Assembly: GCF_954871325.1 (NCBI RefSeq)
Contig: NC_088779.1
Span: forward strand, 18,974,846 to 19,038,845
Direction: 5' to 3'
From: Gordionus sp. m RMFG-2023
Lineage: Eukaryota > Nematomorpha > Gordioida > Chordodea > Parachordodidae
Length of the DNA: 64,000 bases
Of the stretch, positions 38,276 through 49,500 are shown piece by piece (position 1 is the stretch's first letter; each line of letters opens with the position of its first letter). The position numbers were made by a program, and so were the translations under genes. A model generated the notes under the pieces. That model did not search any database. It was given only the letters and a program-made list of their open reading frames with translations, and was not told where the DNA came from.

Positions 38276-38925
38276 TTTCTGCAGCACTGAACGGAAATTC
38301 AGATGATCGCCATATCACTCACACCACAAGCTGCATCTCGAAAAATAACAATGGCAGTTTATCGCCTCCCTCAGATTTTTGTTACAGACATTTGAACCCA
38401 CTATCTCTCGCCAATCGCTGCGATAGCAAAAATCTTGGCTTAAACGTGATCGACAGACAAAGCAGTAACAGTCGTAGCAGTCATTTACCGGTTATGCGAG
38501 AACCGGCCTCTCCCACTACCTCAAACGGTGGATCTGAACAAAAACAAGCCAATATTCCATCTCCTCTTCCGCTTCGTTATCATAGTTTATCCAATCCAGG
38601 ATCTGGAAGAGGTACAGCTCAAACTTTGCCATTGGAGGGAGAAGAAAAAAAGAGAGAAGAGAGAGAAAGACACAATTATCTGGTTTCAATGGAAAGGGGA
38701 GAGCATTCTAGCGATTTTGAAGAGGCTGCGGAGTGTAAGGTGGAAGAAGAGGAAGAGGAAGACGAGGAGGAAGCTTGGAGAAGGATGATGATGTTGTACG
38801 CCGGAAGTTCTTCTAGTGCCGCTTTTGCCTCTCATCATCATCAAATGCCCACTGATAGGGGTGAAATTGAAAAGGAAACTGTCAAGGATATTTCTAAATG
38901 TTGTGACCAGCCATCCGTTTCTATG
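38276..38925 (+). CDS. Exon 1 of host gene (first visible)
   Basis: An open frame of 216 codons, with the start set at the acceptor AATGTAG; an alternative acceptor, TCTGCAG, gives 38285. Content in order: a Ser/Asn-rich part ([17 protein letters not shown]), a charged part, an acidic run of mixed Glu/Asp (about 38740-38775), and a Ser/His-rich end. The donor is ATG|GTACGT. The frame stays open upstream to 38134 and would add a hydrophobic stretch like a signal anchor ending VVSA. I read that as AT-rich intron because the codon use changes sharply at the acceptor. No convincing start codon is visible, so earlier exons probably exist. Confidence 0.75.
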
Positions 38926-41900
38926 GTACGTTAGGTCACAATATTCCTTTTTTTGTATTTTTTTTAGTAACTCGATTTTTTTTCTCACTTTTTAGTTTTA
39001 TCTAATGGCTAAATCACATAAAATAGTTCAAACTTTGAACCATCGCTTAAAACGGAATCACTTCAAAGTATTGATCAAAAATTACATATTATTCTAAATT
39101 TAATAATCTACATATCTCAATTTTTAAAAAAATAAGCTCAGGTGAGCTCAAAGCACTCCGACATTTTTATAAGGTACCAAAACTTAACTATTTACTATAT
39201 GGCGAATTCTCACCTTCTAGGATGAGCAATTAAACGGTTTTTAACTCCTCTATTGAATGTCTATTTTGGTTACTTTCAGAGTTGGGCTACAGGAATGGCG
39301 CTCCTAGAGCGCCGCTACACTTTTTCAAAAAAAAATTTTAAAGGAGCGGCTGGAACTAGCTCTTTTTTAGGGCTGGAGTAAAGGAGTGCCGCTCCACTGC
39401 TCTTTTAAATTAATGTATAAATTAAATTATATTTTAAATAATAATAAATCTATTTATTTGTTAATTAAAATTCAATAAAAATGAAATTATTTTATTAAAT
39501 TTATGCAATATTAAGTGTTAAGCCAATTTTTATATTTTTTCATCTAATCAGTTAAAATATAAACATCAAGTTTCTTTCTTTTTATATTGGAAAATCTTGT
39601 AAGTCATATTAATATTCATTTTATAGATATATGATAATAAATAGTTTTTGATATTATGGATCCAGACATCATAGAAGAAGAAATCGAAATAAAAAATAAA
39701 TTATCTATTTCTATAACTTTATTGCAGATTTTCACATGTTTAATGATGAAAATATCATTGGGGCTATTATCCATCCTGCATTCAAATTAAAATGGAAATG
39801 GATAAAAAATATACAAAATATGGAACTAAAATACAAATTAATTAATTTTTTAAGAAAACAAATTCCTGATGCAAAAATAGCTATTAATTCACCTGTCCAG
39901 CAATGATTTGGAAGATTTTTTTGGATTCCATGAAATTGATCATCAGGAAGATAATATATTTGACAAATATTTTTTAAATAATGTTATCTAAATCACTACT
40001 TTTGGTAAATTTCCTGAATGAAAAAAATATTTTTATAAAATACAATACCCCGCTTCCCTCTAGTGCTCCTGTTAAGCGCCTGTTTAGTATTGTTAAACAG
40101 GTTTTCGGGGAGCTTGGATGTTTGTTAGATTCAAATTTAGAAAATTTATTACTTTTAATATAATTTTGTTTAGTGTACTTTCTAAAAAAAATGAAAGGAG
40201 CGGGTATGGTATGGCACTCCATTACTTGGAGCGGGAGCTAGCTACTTTTAAAAAGGAGCGTTAACAACTGGTTACTATAAACATGGCTTGAAGCTATTTA
40301 TCGAATTGGTAAAGGGTAGTGAAGCAATTTTGGCTAAAGAATAGTATATAATTGTAAATTAATTTTAAAATAAAAATTGGTATACATACACGCTAGAATT
40401 TTAATGAACTTATTTATTATTTTTTGAATCATTTTAAAAAAAAAATTTTCGAAAAAATTAAAACAATTAAAATTTATGAGCTTACAGTAGCGTAGACAAG
40501 GGAGAGGGTTGAACCGTATATGGAAAATATGTAGATACAAAAAAAATCATATTACTTTTATATTGATATCTAGCTTAAAATTTATCATAATTTCTTTTGA
40601 ATTCATAGAACATCCCTCCTTATTTTATTTCTATAAAATCATCTCAGAAATCTCCTCTTCTATTTAAAAGAATGTTTAAAAAAATTCTAAGAATCTACGA
40701 ATAAACAATATACTTTAGACTAGGGTGGCAAGTCGGTCAATTGACCAGTCAAATTCAGTCAATTGTCCGGAGGGGTATTTGACCTGTCAAATACGGTTAA
40801 ATACTCTAAAAAAATTTAAGGAAAAATATGTTTAAAAAATGGAAAAACAATGTAAATACATGTGATCACAGTGTTTGCTTATTTTTTGTGTCCACAATAT
40901 CAAGAGGAGAACTCACTAGTAGTGAAATTTATGAAGTATGTGATATAATTCAAGAATTAGCTATTTTACAAGGAGTGATGACCAAAATATTTTAAGTGAT
41001 ATAATTAATTTCAGAAGTAAAAACAGCATGTTTAATATAGCAAATTATGTGGAAAGTAGTAATTTCCAGAAACAATCAATTCCGACCTCTAGATAGATTA
41101 AACTTTGTCCACCCTGCTCATTAAAAGACTAACAATTCCTAGTTCTACTTCTTCTTTAGAAAGAAATAGGTCGATTTGGGTTAATATTCTTTAAAAATAG
41201 AAATTGATTGAAGATCTAAGACATCAGGAAAATTGATTAAAAAATATTAAAGAAAATGATAATATTGAATATGAATCAGAACAAAACTCTGCTACAGATA
41301 GTTACACGTTAGTTAGTGAATGACAATGAATTTAAAAAATTAATATTGTAGATTCATTTTACTATTATATTTAAAATACTTTAAAAAACATATATTTGAA
41401 TTTGACCGGTCAAATGCACAACCCTGCTTTAGACACATTTGATTTGGCAATCAAATTTTTGCAATATATTTGTTATTATATATTATATTTAAAAAAACTT
41501 AGAAAAGGGCTTCCCAGAGACGCTATAATTCTTATGGGTTCGGCGTTTGATCTTTTTTATTTTCAATTTTAAAAACACATTTGATATTTACTTTACTAAA
41601 CAATCGCTCAATTAGCGCTTGAGACTAAAAAATCTATTATAATCGTTTTCAATTTCAGTAACCAATCTATCTTATTTTGATATCACACTTTCCAAAGATG
41701 CCACAAGTCTATTTATTACGAAATTATAAGAGTATCAAAGCTACAGCCAGAGACATTGAATTTTATATTTTGAAATATGATAAAAAGTTGATTTTTTTTA
41801 TAATGATATTAGTAATTTTTTTTAGATTGTTCATATTTAAGTTTTTATTATAATTGCTTTTGTACTTCTAGATTCTTCTTTTTCTTTCTATCTTAATCTT

Positions 41901-44900
41901 GATATGAGTTTTAGATTTTCGTATTCTAATAACCTTTTAACCTATTACTTAACAAATGGATTGGATATTAAACTAAAAATAATATTTAAGCATTACATAT
42001 TGGCCTAAGCTTTAAAGTTAGTGCTTTCAAAATTTGATTGCTTAGGAGACTCTGATTCATATCAAATTTTTTAAAATATAGTTCGATTCAAAATATTATG
42101 AGATTTAAAAATATCTTAAATAACCGAAAAGAACGAATAATATCTATAACGATCATTAATCATAAACTTAAAAATTTGAATCGGGGAAACCCTAATGCAT
42201 TTAGAGATAATTGATTTTTGAATCGTCATATAAATCCGATATTTAAGACTCAGCCTAAGGCGTGCCTTTATTTTTACTTTAAGCACTAGTCAAGCATTAC
42301 ATTTTAGATCACCAAGAAATTTAGTGCTTCTATGATTCTCTTTTTAGCATAATGCCAATCTTGGATTTTTTTTTCTTTAAGATATCTACCTAACGGGTTG
42401 AAGCACTAAAATGATTAAATACGGACTATTATTGTATAAATTTCGAGTTAATGCTTTTAGAAGTTTGATTGACTTCACTCTTCAAGCGTGATTCATAATC
42501 TTTATTTGTTTTGTAATTCAGTTACTTTTTTTAGTATTAAATATTTAGTTATTCTATATTTTCTATTCTAGCACGGGAAAATGGACATTTGAAGGCGAAG
42601 CTCTTACAAAAAATTTATACCCCCTCCCCCCACTTACATTTGTTGACTACTCTACTATGAACTTATCTACATTTTCCATTGCAACAAATAATAAAAAATA
42701 TATATCATTCAAGGTAGATTTAATCTTCATAACTATTTTTTAATCGCATCTTTCTTTTTAAGACCTTCTTTATCTCCCCAAAAATGTAATATATCATTAT
42801 AAACAATAATTTATAAAAATGAAAATAATCTTTTTTATTCGTATCAATAATATATACATATATACACTTATAGATTGGCGATTCATTAATTAAAAGTGTA
42901 CCTACATCGGATTAGCTTCACATAACTAATTGTCTTATTTATTATTATATGAATGCACATTAATGTCATTTAATCGAAGTGCAAACTACAAAATGGCATT
43001 ATAATTGACTCCTATGTATTGACACTTTTAAATTCATGTAATTAATGAATCCGCAATCTAGTAGTATATGTACATCATTGATTCGTATACAATAGTGTAA
43101 AAAAAGCATGCTTGATTGTGAAACACTCAAAATACCTAATTTAAAAATTAATCATAAAGGAAATAAAAATAATGTTAATTTTTTTAAATAAACTCAATAT
43201 AACATAAGATAAAATTTTTGTAAAAATTAATAATTTTCAATAAAATATTGGTAGATTATATTTAAGATGACTGTGATATTGAAAAATTTTAATGTTTTAC
43301 ATATTTATTGTTTGGACCGATGCTACCATATATGATTATAATACAATATAAAATTAATAAAATCATTGTTTTCTAGTAGCGTCGCCTCAGTCGCTATAGG
43401 CGTTGATTGAGATCACTTTATATTTCGACCTGAATTTGAATCTATTCTATTTTGAATTTATTATTTATTTTGAATATTTACACGTATTTCACAACTAATC
43501 AGAGTTGTTAAGGAGTGGCGCTATAAAAGCGGCGCTCCTGGAGCGCCCGCCCCTCCTTTTTAAAATTGAAAAGCGAGAGCTAGCTCCTTTTAGGGCTGGA
43601 GTAGAGGAGCGCCGCTCTACCGCTCCTTTAAATTTAATTTATAAATTAAATTATTTTTTAAATATTAATAATATTTGTTAATTAAAATCAATAAAAATGA
43701 AATTTTATTTTATTTAAATTTATCCATTATTAAATATTTAGCCGAGTTTTATATTGGTTTTTTATCTAATCATTTTAAATATTATACATCAAGTTTTTCC
43801 TTTTTATATTGAAAATTTTTGGAAAAATCTTGCAAGTCATATTAATATTCATTTTATAGATATATAATAAAAAATAGTTTTAGATATTATGAATTTAGAG
43901 ATCATAGACGAAGAAATTGAATTTCCCCATCATACAAAAAATATTTTAAACTACTAAAAGATGTTGATCCAAATGATCAAACAAATTTAAGGGCAAAATG
44001 CCTTATAAAACTATTTAATTTTCAAAAGTGAGCAGCTTCTATAAAAAGGCATCTAAAAGTAAAAAATCTTTCTTTTAAATATAAAATGATTTGGAAGATT
44101 TTTTTGGATTCCATGAAATTGTTCATCAGGAAGATATTGGATAAATATTTTTTAAATAATGATACCAAATTACTATTTGATAAATTCCCTGAATTAAAAA
44201 ATATCTTTATAAAATACAATACCCCGCTTCCCTCAGTGCTCCTGTGGAGCGCCTATTTAGTATTGCAAAAGAGGTCTTAGGGGAGAGGCGTGGATGTTTG
44301 TTAGATTCTAATTTAGAAAATTTATTACTTTTAAAAGCTAATAAAAGGTTATAAATATTTTGATATATCATTTAATATAAATAAAACCTTTTGATATAAA
44401 ATATGATTTTGTTTCGTGTACCTACTAAAAAAATGAAAATCAAAGGAGCAGTTACGGGGTGGCACTAACAACTCTGCAACTAATTAATAATTTACAAGGT
44501 TGTGTACATATTGAGACTATATAATCAGTCAACCTTATTTGTATAATATATTATTAAATTAAATATGTGCAAGATTATATAAAAAATTTCAACCCCTCCC
44601 CTTCTTCTAAAAGTTGATTTAATTCCACCCCTCCCCCTTAAATTTAATGACTATAGCGTTTTGAAACTACCTTTTCTCCTATTCCCTTCAATTTTAATGA
44701 CATTTAGCGGGTTTATAAATCTTATACACTTTGAAATATATTCAACTCCATAAACCATAAACATTATTTTACGCAATATGTTGCCAAACTAGCCAATGTT
44801 TTTTCAATATTTAAGCTGTTTTGCAATTATATTAATAAATTCCAATCCTTCAAAAATTTAGACTGATGGAAAAGGCATGGCAGCAGAATTTATTTTTCTT

Positions 44901-47506
44901 TTTAATCATTTTTATAAGTGGTAATTTCCTAATAAGAGGGTAATGATATGGTAGTATCAAGTTTTTCTTTAATTTAAATGGCAAACATTTATTGATGTAT
45001 AGTCTCATGCTGTGCAGAGTATTTTTTTTAAAATATTTTTTCTTGTTTATCATATAATATTTAGGTATTGACTTGTATGCCATGTGATCGTCTTGTGCAA
45101 CATTATTCTGAGGATACGTTTGAAACAACTTTATCTTCTGGAATTTGCTCAAAAACAATTAAAACTGCTCAAATTTATGATACCCAATTTTTACAATCCT
45201 CCCCTCAACAATTAATTACGCCATCTACTTCTTTTACTTCTACAATTATAACATCAACAATTACTTCCTCTATATTCACAAAATCTCATTATTTCGAATC
45301 CCCAACTTTTACTAGTGCAATGTCATCGACCTCCGAAGTATGTCTTATTTTAATATTATATCTTAATAAAAATTATTAATATTTTAGATTTTTTTACGGT
45401 TTTCGAGTTCATTTCAAACCTCACCGACGTTTCAACAATTATTACTAAATCAAATTAGTCAGGTTTTTTTTAAAATGCATTTTATAATTGTAATTGTAAA
45501 AAAATATATTGAACATTAAAATAATTGTTATATATTATTTTTGTTTCGCAAGCTACCAAATGTATTGTCCTCTTTGTCACCTCAAGATTTAGATCAAATG
45601 CATCATTTTCAACAACAACAATTGCAACAGTTTTTAATGCTTAACAGCGGACAACTCCCCGCAAACCTTCAACAGCAATTACTTTTACAAAATCAGGTAA
45701 TTTATAACTAATTAATATCGTGATACTTTACTTAAATGTAAAAGAAAACTATATTATATTTGGGAGGAGATGAGTATCCGTGTTCAATGTAATAAATTAG
45801 AAAACCTTTATGAATATGTATAATTTATATTTTTATTAAAAACAAATCAATCGTAAGACATTTATCCAACAACATATGGATCAACTCCAATCCCGCATAT
45901 ATCAACCTTACCAACCCCAGACACTACCATCATCATCGACACTCAATACCTCAACCTCTCAATTAAACCTTTCTTTTATTAATACCGTGGCTCCTATTCC
46001 TCTTCCTGTCTCATCGTTACTATCTACCTTGTCCGTTCGACCCATTAAATCCGAACCCATAGTACAAGAATTAGCATCATCACAGCCTGTGAAATCAATG
46101 GTACTTACTCCTCTATCAATGACAAAAAGACGTATCAAGCAAGATTCTTCGATTCCTGGGTCAACAACAACTATTACCTCGATGTCCAAGAAGAAAGTAA
46201 AAGTGCCCCAATCGACATCTGCACCCTGTTCAGTGTTTAGGTCTTCTATTCCACCAGCCTCGCTCTCAACCGCTGGTTTAATCACGCCCGCTGCTGCCGC
46301 GGCAGCCGCCGCCGCTGCCGCTGCTGCTTTTTATTATCATCATCAACAACAGCAGCAAGCTCACCAATTTCATCAAGTTTCAATTTAATTATAAAAACGG
46401 GGTCTTTGGCAAGTGTTTAAACATACATATTCAACTATTTACATTTTCTTAAAAAATTAAGTTATAGATTTATATAAAAAATATTGAGTGAGCACATTAC
46501 AAATGTGATGAAATTTTTTCATTCTATAAAAAAAATGCAGTTATCTAGTGCAGCTTTTATGAATTTAATTTAGATTAGAAGTGACATAAACTGGTTAGAA
46601 ACAAAATTAATTACCATTCATGATATATGACCATTTGAACAGTAGCATTTACACTTCATGATGAAGGTGCGGGTTTATATACAAATAATTCCAAATAAGT
46701 GATGATAAGATTTTGTACAAAAATTACTGCGAATTATTATAGGTGAATAATCTGTTTCTCTCCACTATAGATAACTTTTAGGGGTTATGATTATTATTTA
46801 TGATAAGTTGTTTATTTTACACTAGCAGCCGAGACAACATCAACAACTTCAACAATCTATTGTTAGACCCTTGTCTCCACCTCCAGCCGCTTCCCTTCCT
46901 TTTCCTTCTATCTTCAAATCTCCATCGTCATGTCACTCTTTTACTACCACAACTTGTGTATTATCGACGGCTCCATTAATATGTTCCATAAACAGAGAAG
47001 TTTCCCAGCCTACCTCATTTTACTACCCTGCCCCACCTAGCAATAGTAAAAGAGGTAATGTTGGAAGTGGACTTCAATTAAGTTCTACCCAAGAACCCTC
47101 GATCATCACAACCTCGCCTTTTCGACACACTCAAGTTTATCTTTATAATTAAATTAATTGTTACTTTATGCTATTACATCATTAATGCTCGATTACCCTA
47201 ATTTTTAGCCTTTATTTTTAAATATGAAAACATTTTCATTTAAACATATGTATATTTGTTTTTTATGTTTTGATTCTTACTGGATGAGGGTTTTTAGAGC
47301 AATAAAAAATCGAAAATAAAATTTGCGAATCTCACTTAGTAAGATTTTATTCGATCTAAAACTACTTAAATGAAAATGTAATTCAAAAAATATTTTATTA
47401 CACAAGTTATGACTTTTTCTCTTCATATTTTCATATATATTATATATTAAAATTATCATATTTCCTTTTTTTACAGCATTCAGAATATCATCAATTCATT
47501 TTTTGA
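38276..47506 (+). CDS. Host gene: spliced low-complexity Gln/Ser/Thr/Ala-rich protein
   Basis: A seven-exon model, about 664 codons as far as visible: 38276-38925, 45065-45337, 45388-45462, 45553-45696, 45858-46376, 46829-47134, 47477-47506. All visible introns are GT-AG and lie in phase 0, so every exon is a multiple of three except the first, which enters in phase 1. The protein has Ser-rich, acidic, Gln-rich, basic and poly-Ala parts and no domain I can name. IKSEP is a sumoylation-type site (hydrophobic-K-x-E) and SKKKVKVP a likely nuclear localisation signal, so a nuclear regulator is an inference. The Gln-rich part faintly recalls the regions ahead of POU or forkhead-P domains, but no DNA-binding domain is seen; it could lie upstream of the window's visible exons or be absent. 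Confidence 0.75.
39277..40270 (+). mobile_element. hAT element with GGAGCGGCGCTCC repeats (intronic)
   Basis: It starts CAGAGTTGGGC and ends GTTAACAACTG. The flanks GTTACTTT (39269-39276) and GTTACTAT (40271-40278) are an 8-bp target duplication with one change. GC-rich subterminal repeats of GGAGCG and GGCGCTCC lie in the first 130 and last 80 bp. A plus-strand fragment at 39980-40163 carries [20 protein letters not shown] and [12 protein letters not shown], the C-terminal dimerisation part of a hAT transposase. A preceding block at 39720-39960 is broken. A defective derivative, the same family as 43500-44476. Confidence 0.9.
40721..41426 (+). mobile_element. hAT element with GGTCAATTGACC repeats, perfect 8-bp TSD
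   Basis: The ends TAGGGTGGCAAGTCGG and (inverted) CAGGGTTGTGCATTTG enclose 706 bp, flanked by the perfect duplication CTTTAGAC (40713-40720 and 41427-41434). GTCAATTGACC-type repeats are subterminal. A plus-strand remnant at about 41095-41330 reads [20 protein letters not shown] and then [12 protein letters not shown], the hAT dimerisation domain of the kind with ERNWS. It is mostly deleted and broken. A second copy of the same right end lies at 61705-62005. Confidence 0.92.
42850..43080. mobile_element. Small MITE with inverted ends
   Basis: The left end (TATAGATTGGCGATTCATTA, then AAAAGTGT) returns inverted near 43020-43065 (GACACTTTTAAATTC, TAATGAATCCGCAATCTAG). About 230 bp, AT-rich, non-coding, inside the host gene's large intron. 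Family unknown. Confidence 0.6.
43500..44476 (+). mobile_element. hAT element with GGAGCGGCGCTCC repeats, perfect TSD (intronic)
   Basis: The ends CAGAGTTGTTAAGGAGTGG and (inverted) CAGAGTTGTTAGTGCC bound 977 bp. The target duplication CAACTAAT is perfect (43492-43499 and 44477-44484). Subterminal GCGGCGCTCC and GGAGCG repeats match the element at 39277. Coding remnant at 44086-44340 on the plus strand: [30 protein letters not shown] and then, after a frameshift, [18 protein letters not shown], the hAT dimerisation domain. The upstream part of the transposase is deleted. Confidence 0.93.
45065..45337 (+). CDS. Exon 2 of host gene
   Basis: 91 codons in phase 0, from acceptor TATTTAG to donor GAA|GTATGT. 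It starts [20 protein letters not shown] and becomes Ser/Thr/Ile-rich ([14 protein letters not shown]). No named domain. Low-complexity linker or activation-type sequence. Confidence 0.75.
45388..45462 (+). CDS. Exon 3 of host gene
   Basis: A 25-codon microexon in phase 0 between acceptor ATTTTAG and donor CAG|GTTTTT. Peptide ends [12 protein letters not shown], which continues the Gln/Leu pattern of the next exon. Too short to find alone; supported by frame and splice sites matching its neighbours. Confidence 0.65.
45553..45696 (+). CDS. Exon 4 of host gene, Gln-rich
   Basis: 48 codons, phase 0, acceptor TCGCAAG and donor CAG|GTAATT. It contains [12 protein letters not shown], a Gln run, and [20 protein letters not shown]. 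The alternation of Gln with hydrophobic residues looks like an amphipathic or activation region. It recalls Gln-rich regions of POU class 2 and FOXP proteins, but that is a composition match only. Confidence 0.78.
45858..46376 (+). CDS. Exon 5 of host gene: SUMO site, basic patch, poly-Ala
   Basis: 173 codons, phase 0, acceptor CGTAAG and donor CAA|GTTTCA. In order: Gln/Pro/Ser-rich start, [11 protein letters not shown] (sumoylation-type site), [10 protein letters not shown] and MSKKKVKVP (basic patches), Ser/Thr-rich stretch, 13 alanines in mixed codons (46290-46328), then YYHHQQQQQ. Mixed GCT/GCC/GCG/GCA codons make pure slippage unlikely and suggest the alanine tract is kept at protein level. 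If unspliced, the frame would stop 12 bases after the donor. Confidence 0.82.
46829..47134 (+). CDS. Exon 6 of host gene, Ser/Pro-rich
   Basis: 102 codons, phase 0, acceptor CTAGCAG and donor CAA|GTTTAT. It begins [20 protein letters not shown], then Ser/Thr/Pro-rich with scattered Cys and Tyr. The donor is weak. If it is not used, translation ends at the TAA at 47150-47152 after VYLYN, which would be an alternative C-terminus. Confidence 0.7.
47477..47506 (+). CDS. Exon 7 of host gene, terminal
   Basis: A strong pyrimidine tract and acceptor (TTTCCTTTTTTTACAG) precede nine in-frame codons HSEYHQFIF and a TGA stop at 47504-47506. The phase agrees with exon 6. No canonical AATAAA is obvious close downstream. 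It is a candidate because it is so short. Confidence 0.5.
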   Translation, partial: HSEYHQFIF

Positions 47507-48660
47507 GGATTAATATTTAGCATTTGATGGGTTTTTTTTTTCATTTTTTCAAAAAATAATGCGTTTCCGTTTAAATGAAAATCAATTTTTGAATAATTTA
47601 TATTTTTATACATTATTTTATAATTAATTAAAATAATTCCAATTAATATCCATGTAACAAATATTTGAGAGGAATTTTCTTGAGATGGTATGAATTATAA
47701 CAAAAAATGATAAAATACTTAGAGATCACTTAGTGACTATAATTGCGCTACAGTTTATAATTATTAATCGCTAGAGGTCAAAACTTCACTAGTAGTTAAA
47801 TTTTTGTGCGAATCTGCAATTTTACGTTAAATCAGCACCATTTTTTAAAAATAAAAAGCAAACTTAAAATTATAACATTTAAACAGCTTTGAAAATGATC
47901 GAGCATACCTCGTCTTCTCTATTTTTTTATAACCTCCACACCCTTTTAAATTGAGCTATAAAAATGACAACGAATTTGAATGTAATAATAATTCAAAACT
48001 TAAAACAAGCCGACTAAAAAATAGAATGTATAGCGATGAATGCAAATAACGCCATCAAATCCTATTGACATCTATACTGTTGAATTATTTCGTCCTATAA
48101 CTGATTAAATTATAAATAATTTTACCCAACAGTTTTGAGTAAATAATGAGCTTATAAAGAACGTGCAATCGAAGCATATAAATGAAATAATTATAAAAGG
48201 TATTTCTGAAAAGGCCTTGAAGATAATTTCATTGGAAAATGTTTTCAGCGACAAATTGTGACATAAATTGTCTTCATTTGCCCGTATTTACAAATATTAA
48301 ATAGTCAGGAATAATATAAATACTCTCAGTGAGAAGTCTAATAAACAATGAAATAACAAGATATAATTATTCCAACTAAGCGCAATAATGTAAACAATGC
48401 TTAATATGGCTATGAAATTCCTTGACGTAATATGCACATAACAAAAATTGGGCACGTTAAAAATTAACATTTATGTTATCTTTATTTAGGACATGTAAAT
48501 ATTACAAAAAGCTTTTTATTATATAAATTAAAAATAAGAATAAATGAAAATCGAAATGCGATATAGATTTTATTGATCCTCTGTAAAGTCTAAAATAAGA
48601 TGTCAGTATAAAAGTATAAACTAAAACTTGTTTATTATTTTCAAATAACTAACGCCCATC
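47507..48660. other. AT-rich intergenic DNA with inverted repeat of 17.9 kb
   Basis: The 48040-48360 part contains the diverged, inverted copy of the repeat at 17870-18110 (plus-strand peptide ENVFSDKL, then KLSSF). The rest shows no gene. Confidence 0.45.
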
Positions 48661-48669
48661 ATTCTAAAG

Positions 48670-49500
48670 AAAACTCTTCCTTAATTGAAGCCATAAATAT
48701 TTGGAAAACACGGATCAATGTTGACTCATCCCCCCACAACCCATAGACAGAAGAACTGGGACGCTCTAGTAGTTGCTCGCTGCGTTGAAACACTCTTATC
48801 TAGCATAAAATCTACTGACCACACTCTATTCTTCTCCCTGCTCAATGGTACTGCTGGGCATGAGTTTCTCGAGGTCATTCCTTCTGTCAATCTTCAACTT
48901 TTCAATAACTAACTTAGTCACGCCATCGGTATTCGTCTAAACTGCACCATCACCCACCCTCACATCAGTTCAGGTTGTAACTCGCCCATTGACATGAAAG
49001 GAAGACATAGTTTACATTGTCGCTCTAGCAATGGTCGATCCATCAGACATACGCAATGTAATTCGATCATCCAACATGTTGAAATTAGCTCAAATACCAT
49101 ACATACTAGAACCCCAGTGTGATTTTAGTTCAGACGGTAAACGTCATGACGGGATCACTCAAATTCCGTGTAGGAAACCCCAATTATTGGTATGGGACTA
49201 TTCATATATAGACCACCTGGCCCCATCTAACCAAGCCCTCAACATCATTTACCAGAAGGAACAACTTAAAATCTCCAAATACACAGTAATTTCAAATGAC
49301 CATTGTTTTATTCCTAACATTTCAACCACACTTGCCACCTTTGGCAAACTTGCTTTAGCATTCTTCAAAAATTTAGGATCACAAATCAGCAAACTCTCAG
49401 AAGAATCTCAAGAGGGTTTTTTCTTCGACAAAGGTTGGCATAGCTATCCTTAAAGCGAATTACATCCTCTTCAATGGTAGTTTACTAGCTAAAGAGCTAT
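48670..49500 (+). pseudogene. C-terminal remnant of RLE-type LINE retrotransposon
   Basis: The sequence is distinctly GC-richer than its flanks. Successive plus-strand pieces match the end of restriction-like-endonuclease LINE proteins: RQKNWDALVVARCVETLLSS (48740-48800), a region ending VNLQLFNN at a stop (48910), then in the same frame AIGIRLNCTITHPH with CNSPIDMKGRHSLHC (zinc-knuckle-like) and GRSIRHTQCNSII. After a frameshift comes EPQCDFSSDGKRHDG (49110-49155) with LLVWDYSYIDHLAPSN and KISKYTV, which fits the PD...D...K layout of the nuclease. The end reads AILKANYILFNGSLL in a shifted frame. There is no reverse-transcriptase core, poly(A) or target duplication. A 5'-truncated, decayed copy. 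Confidence 0.72.

Larger units (their letters stand above)
38926..45064 (+). other. 6.1-kb intron of host gene with three hAT insertions
   Basis: The intron runs from GTACGT at 38926 to TATTTAG at 45064. It contains hAT elements at 39277-40270, 40721-41426 and 43500-44476 and a TIR MITE near 42850-43075. Between them (41430-42840, 43090-43490, 44485-45064) the sequence is AT-rich without a recognisable exon. An open stretch near 42570-42720 follows a CTAG acceptor-like site but lacks conservation evidence, and I left it out. Confidence 0.6.

Noticed and set aside
38528-38988. Overlapping frames in exon 1 on both strands
   Set aside because: They are shadows of the purine-rich acidic coding in the chosen frame.
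42570-42720. Possible exon starting [20 protein letters not shown] inside the large intron
   Set aside because: Open for about 50 codons only, no good donor, and C-rich repeat-like sequence within; no support as part of the gene.
45553-45696. POU class 2 or FOXP transcription factor identity for the host gene
   Set aside because: Only Gln/Leu composition matches; no POU, homeodomain or forkhead sequence was found in the window.
45959-46285. 108-codon minus-strand frame opposite exon 5
   Set aside because: Antisense shadow of the Ser/Thr-rich exon; no splice sites or features of its own.
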